Below, piece after piece: positions 60,169 through 64,000 of a stretch of DNA of 64,000 nt; the first letter of the stretch is position 1, and each line of letters opens with the position of its first letter. Made by a program: the position numbers and the translations under genes. The notes below the pieces were generated by a model. The model saw nothing but the letters and a program-made list of their open reading frames with translations. It had not been told where the DNA came from and did not search any database. This DNA comes from Roseburia sp. (lineage in GTDB: Bacteria; Bacillota; Clostridia; Lachnospirales; Lachnospiraceae): positions 1 through 64,000 of the forward strand of contig JALEKJ010000006.1 in assembly GCA_022771695.1 (NCBI GenBank), read 5' to 3'.

Positions 60169-60948
60169 ATGATTGATTATACGTTTTCGTTAGTGGATTT
60201 TGAAATATTGCTATTGATATTGGTCCGCATATCCTGCTTTGTGTTTGTAGCACCTTTTTATGGGATGAACAATGTCCCGTCCAGAGTTAAGATAGGACTG
60301 TCTGTTTTGATTGCGATATTGATTTTTGGTTCTGTTGACAAGACAGCAGTCACATACACAGGCATGATTGGATATGCAGTGATTGTTTTAAAAGAAGGAA
60401 TTACAGGGTTGCTGATAGGACTTGCTGCAAACATATGTAATTCCATTATTTTATTTGCAGGCAATATTATTGATATGGACATCGGACTTGCAATGGCACA
60501 GGAGTTCGACCCAATGACGAAGGCACAAGTCACCATCACGGGAAATCTGTATCAATACTTTGTTTTGTTAATGCTACTGGCAACCAATATGCACCATTAC
60601 ATTTTGCGAGCACTGATTGATTCTTATGAGGTAATACCGGTCAATGGCCAGTCCTTTGACTGGGAAAGCATCGCAAATTCATGGGTTCAGTATATGGGAG
60701 ATATGTTTGTGATTGCATTTCGCATTGTGCTACCTATATTTGCCAGTATTATGATTTTGAACTGTATTCTTGGAATTATGGCAAAAGTTGCTCCACAGAT
60801 GAATATGTTTGCGGTTGGTATACAGCTAAAGGTTCTGTTAGGGTTGACAGTGTTGTTTTTGACAATAACTCTACTGCCGGGAATTTCTGATTTTATCTTT
60901 ACTGAGATGAAGAGAATGATTGTATCAATGATAGAAGGAATGTATTAG
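60169..60948 (+). CDS. fliR: Flagellar biosynthetic protein FliR
   Basis: This 259-residue protein has about six membrane segments. It includes FEILLLILVRISCFVFVAPF, the charged VPSRVKIGLSVLIA loop, AGNIIDMDIGLAMAQEFDP and the C-terminal APQMNMFAVGIQLKVLLGL. One copy closes the FliP5Q4R1 gate. It ends 1 bp before flhB. Confidence 0.95.
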   Translation: MIDYTFSLVDFEILLLILVRISCFVFVAPFYGMNNVPSRVKIGLSVLIAILIFGSVDKTAVTYTGMIGYAVIVLKEGITGLLIGLAANICNSIILFAGNIIDMDIGLAMAQEFDPMTKAQVTITGNLYQYFVLLMLLATNMHHYILRALIDSYEVIPVNGQSFDWESIANSWVQYMGDMFVIAFRIVLPIFASIMILNCILGIMAKVAPQMNMFAVGIQLKVLLGLTVLFLTITLLPGISDFIFTEMKRMIVSMIEGMY

Positions 60949-60949
60949 C

Positions 60950-62074
60950 TTGGAACAGGAAATGAAACTGATTCTACAATATAATCTTCAATGGTTTGCA
61001 AAGGACGGACCGGGTGGTGAGAAAACAGAGCCCGCTACCGCGAAAAAGTTAAAAGAAGCAAGAGAAGAAGGTAAAGTTGCTAAGAGTAAAGAGCTTACAG
61101 CGGCGTTTGACCTGATTGTTCTGTTCCTTGTGTTGAAAATCTTTGTTTCCATGATTGGCGACGGATTTTTGAACATATTTTACTATGTATATAAGTTGAT
61201 TCCTGATTTTTTGTCTATGAATGCGATGGATGTATCGCCGCAGGCAATATCAGGATTCTTTATAGAAATATTTGTGCAGATGATTTCGATTGCATGGCCA
61301 TTTTTTTTATTTGGTTTTGCAATCACTCTGGTTATCAGTATTTTTCAGGTGGGTTGGAAGGTAACAGGAAAACCGTTGCAGCCGAAACTGGATCGCTTTA
61401 ATCCGATTAGCGGATTTAAGCGTATTTTTTCAAAGGATTCTCTATTTGAATTTGTGAAATCGGTCTTGAAGATTTGCGTTATCATTTATATTGCTTATAC
61501 GTCAATCAAAGATCATACGAATGATATATTTATTCTTTACGATATTCCGCTTGGACAAGCGATTGCTCTATGCGGAGATGTCATTATAAATGCAGGACTT
61601 AAAATCAGCATTGTATATCTTATTGTCGGAATTGCGGATTATGCTTATCAGAAGTATCGCTTTAATGAAGAAATGAAGATGACGAAGCAGGAAGTAAAGG
61701 ATGAATATAAAAATACCGAGGGAAATCCGGAAATCAAAGGTCGTCAGAGACAACGAATGCGTGAGGCATCCAGACGACGTATGATGCAGGATGTTCCAAA
61801 AGCAGATGTAGTCATCACAAACCCGACGCATCTTGCGATAGCGATTAAGTATGAGCCGGAAGTGAATCGTGCTCCGATTGTACTTGCAAAAGGTGAAGAT
61901 TACCTGGCACAGAAGATTCGCGAACTTGCGAAAGAAAATCATATAGAAATCGTAGAAAACAAACCGTTGGCGAGAATGCTTTATACGAATGTGGAAGTTG
62001 GCAGTGAAATACCGCCGGAATTATATCAGGCAGTGGCAGAAATTCTTGCAATGGTATATAATATGAAACAGTAG
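60950..62074 (+). CDS. flhB: Flagellar export switch protein FlhB
   Basis: This 374-residue protein has the FlhB entry motif GGEKTEPATAKKLKEAREEGKV (in part), four transmembrane helices (about 45-215) and a cytoplasmic domain with the self-cleavage site NPTH (ADVVITNPTHLAIAIKY). Autocleavage between Asn and Pro allows the switch from rod/hook to filament export under FliK control. Start TTG 60950 or ATG 60962; the family N-terminus fits either. Confidence 0.95.
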   Translation: MEQEMKLILQYNLQWFAKDGPGGEKTEPATAKKLKEAREEGKVAKSKELTAAFDLIVLFLVLKIFVSMIGDGFLNIFYYVYKLIPDFLSMNAMDVSPQAISGFFIEIFVQMISIAWPFFLFGFAITLVISIFQVGWKVTGKPLQPKLDRFNPISGFKRIFSKDSLFEFVKSVLKICVIIYIAYTSIKDHTNDIFILYDIPLGQAIALCGDVIINAGLKISIVYLIVGIADYAYQKYRFNEEMKMTKQEVKDEYKNTEGNPEIKGRQRQRMREASRRRMMQDVPKADVVITNPTHLAIAIKYEPEVNRAPIVLAKGEDYLAQKIRELAKENHIEIVENKPLARMLYTNVEVGSEIPPELYQAVAEILAMVYNMKQ

Positions 62075-62094
62075 AAAACGAAGGAGGAAAGGGT

Positions 62095-64000
62095 ATGAAG
62101 AAAGCTGACATTGGCGTCGCGCTATATATACTTGCAGCAGTCATCTTTTTAATTGTGCCGATTAACTCCACGTTACTTGATGTAATGTTGGCGCTAAATA
62201 TTTCACTTGCATTGATTGTCTTGTTTAATACATTGTTTGTAAAAGAAGTGCTTGATATGTCATTTTTCCCGACATTGCTTTTGTTTACGACAATTTTCAG
62301 GATTTCTTTGAATGTGTCATCCACACGTCTGATACTTACCACAGGACAGCCGGGGAATGTTGTAGAGACATTCGGCCAGTTCGTTGGCGGTGGCGATATG
62401 ATTGTTGGTGCGGTCGTATTTATCATTCTGATTATTATCCAGTTTGTTGTTATCAATAAAGGTTCTGAGCGAGTGGCAGAGGTATCTGCACGATTTACTT
62501 TGGATGCAATGCCCGGTAAGCAGATGGCAATTGACGCCGATTTGAATACAGGAGCAATCACAGATGCACAGGCAAGAGAGCGCCGTAATAAGATTCAGGA
62601 AGAAGCCGGCTTCTTCGGCTCAATGGATGGTGCTACGAAGTATGTCAAGGGAGATGCTGCGGCAGGTCTTATCATTACCATTGTCAACTTGATTGGCGGT
62701 ACTGCAATGGGTATGATTCGTGGAGGAATGGAGTTTGGTGAGGCTATTCAGCGTTACGGACTTCTCACCATGGGTGATGGTCTTTGTTCGCAGGTTCCAT
62801 CTCTGCTAATTTCTCTGGCAACCGGTATTTTGGTAACGAAGGCTTCTAAGGAAGCAGATTTCTCCAATGTGCTTGTCGGCCAGCTCTTTGGCATCCCAAA
62901 GGTGCTCTATCTGGTGGGTGGTACCATTGCATTCCTTGGCGTGGTCACACCACTTGAGTGGTTCTTATTTGTACCACTTGGTATCGCATTTATTATTGCC
63001 GGCAGGATGGTAGATAAGAACATTGGTATTGAGAGCATAGAAGAAGAAGTTAATATGGCGGAGACGGAGGCAGAAGAAATCAGAAAGCCGGAGAATGTCG
63101 TATCTTTGCTGCAGGTTGACCCGATTGAGTTGGAGTTTGGATATGGTATTATTCCACTTGCGGATGTCAATCAGGGAGGCGACCTTTTAGACCGTGTTGT
63201 TATGATTCGAAGACAGATTGCATTGGAACTTGGTACGGTTGTGCCGATTATTCGTCTGCGTGATAATATTCAGTTGAATCCGAATCAATATATTATCAAG
63301 ATTAAAGGGATTCAGGTGACAGAAGGAGAAATTCTTTTTGACCACTATATGGCGATGAATCCCGGTTATGTGGAAGAGGAGATTACCGGTATTCCTACCT
63401 TTGAACCTTCGTTCCATTTACCGGCAATCTGGATTACAGAGAGCCAGAGAGAGCGTGCGGAGAGTCTGGGCTACACCGTAGTAGACCCACCATCCATTAT
63501 TGCGACGCACTTGACAGAGGTCATCCGTTCTCATATTGCAGAGCTGCTTACGAGACAGGATGTACAAAATCTTGTCAATAATTTAAAGGAGAGCAATCCG
63601 GTTCTTGTGGAAGAACTTGTACCCAAACAACTGGGACTTGGTGAAATCCAGAAAGTATTGCAGAATCTTTTATCGGAGGGGATTTCTATCCGCGATTTGC
63701 TTACTATTTTCGAGACCCTTGCAGATCATGCATCGACAACAAGAGATACCGATGTGCTCACGGAGTATGTACGCCAGAGCTTGAAACGTTCAATCTCCAG
63801 TAAGTATTTTCCTGCAAATGAGACCACGAGTGTTATTACATTAGACCCGCGGATTGAGCAGGATATCATGTCGTCTGTAAAACAGACAGAGCAGGGGGCT
63901 TATCTGACATTAGACCCTGACAAAACGAAAGCAATTATTGCCTCTGTGGAAGAGGAAGTGTCAAAACTTGAGAACATGGGGAAGAGCGCAATCGTTATTA
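62095..64000 (+). CDS. flhA: Flagellar export gate protein FlhA (3' end outside window)
   Basis: The frame runs from ATG 62095 (behind AAGGAGG) to the window edge: 635 codons of the about 680-690 expected. The membrane part (about 1-310) has eight predicted segments and the FHIPEP signature (FRISLNVSSTRLIL; GKQMAIDADLNTGAI; VKGDAAAGLIITIVNLIGG). The cytosolic part begins about 330 (SLLQVDPIELEFGYGIIPL) and includes LTRQDVQNLVNNLKESNP and STTRDTDVLTEYVRQSL. FlhA forms the nonameric export ring that receives FliH-FliI-FliJ and chaperoned substrates. Confidence 0.96.
   Translation, partial: MKKADIGVALYILAAVIFLIVPINSTLLDVMLALNISLALIVLFNTLFVKEVLDMSFFPTLLLFTTIFRISLNVSSTRLILTTGQPGNVVETFGQFVGGGDMIVGAVVFIILIIIQFVVINKGSERVAEVSARFTLDAMPGKQMAIDADLNTGAITDAQARERRNKIQEEAGFFGSMDGATKYVKGDAAAGLIITIVNLIGGTAMGMIRGGMEFGEAIQRYGLLTMGDGLCSQVPSLLISLATGILVTKASKEADFSNVLVGQLFGIPKVLYLVGGTIAFLGVVTPLEWFLFVPLGIAFIIAGRMVDKNIGIESIEEEVNMAETEAEEIRKPENVVSLLQVDPIELEFGYGIIPLADVNQGGDLLDRVVMIRRQIALELGTVVPIIRLRDNIQLNPNQYIIKIKGIQVTEGEILFDHYMAMNPGYVEEEITGIPTFEPSFHLPAIWITESQRERAESLGYTVVDPPSIIATHLTEVIRSHIAELLTRQDVQNLVNNLKESNPVLVEELVPKQLGLGEIQKVLQNLLSEGISIRDLLTIFETLADHASTTRDTDVLTEYVRQSLKRSISSKYFPANETTSVITLDPRIEQDIMSSVKQTEQGAYLTLDPDKTKAIIASVEEEVSKLENMGKSAIVI

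Overview
The window is a stretch of chromosome from a motile, spore-forming, low-GC Firmicute. The best guess is a Lachnospiraceae-type Clostridium (Roseburia/Agathobacter/Eubacterium-like). This rests on a CodY, a SigK-type sporulation sigma factor, a CotJC-type manganese catalase, a clostridial flagellar operon order (including FliY, a CheC/FliN-type switch protein, and a CheY inside the operon) and HK97-type siphophage genes with Lachnospiraceae-like sequence. No tRNA, rRNA or CRISPR array was seen.

Region 1 (1 to about 20,335) is the right-hand 20 kb of a siphovirus prophage. In order it carries small early/late-junction genes, a tyrosine recombinase, an ArpU-like late regulator, HNH nuclease, small and large terminase, portal, ClpP-type prohead protease, HK97 major capsid protein, head-tail connector genes, tail tube with a C-terminal Ig-like domain, tail assembly chaperones joined by a -1 frameshift site, tape measure, distal tail and tail-associated proteins and a tail fibre. 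These are followed by a backwards tail-fibre-like fragment, a lysis cassette (XhlA-like, holin, GH25-LysM endolysin) and a separately promoted three-gene accessory cassette. The prophage ends abruptly inside a host gene: the bases after its last stop codon encode all but the first roughly 25 residues of CotJC, a sporulation-associated manganese catalase. The prophage therefore appears to split cotJC, as the skin element splits sigK and SP-beta splits spsM in Bacillus. The 5' part of cotJC and the left attachment site lie outside the window.

Region 2 (20,900 to 41,570) is host housekeeping DNA. It holds feoA-feoB-FeoB-associated mini-protein behind a Fur-like operator, a lipoprotein sugar-binding protein paired with a chemoreceptor and no permease, gltX, a UvrD/PcrA-type helicase, and, on the minus strand, DUF1292 and an HD-GYP protein. 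Next come a GH13 debranching-enzyme homologue whose catalytic motifs are all degenerate, DUF5662, an RluA pseudouridine synthase (minus), sigK, a YifB/ComM ATPase, dprA, topA and codY with a CodY-box-like site over its own promoter.

Region 3 (41,570 to 64,000) is a long flagellar gene cluster, all on the plus strand: flgB-flgC-fliE-fliF-fliG-fliH-fliI-fliJ-ylxF/motE-like-fliK-flgD-TIGR02530-flgE. A 321-bp gap with hairpins and promoters follows, then motA-motB-fliL-fliM-fliY-cheY-fliO-fliP-fliQ-fliR-flhB-flhA (cut by the window end). Together these encode rod/hook parts, the MS ring, C ring, stator and type III export gate.

The observations most worth following up are the cotJC-interrupting prophage, the apparently dead GH13 paralogue, the solitary binding-protein/chemoreceptor pair, the antisense tail-fibre fragment beside a group II intron domain V-like hairpin, and the regulatory gap between flgE and motA where flbD would be expected.
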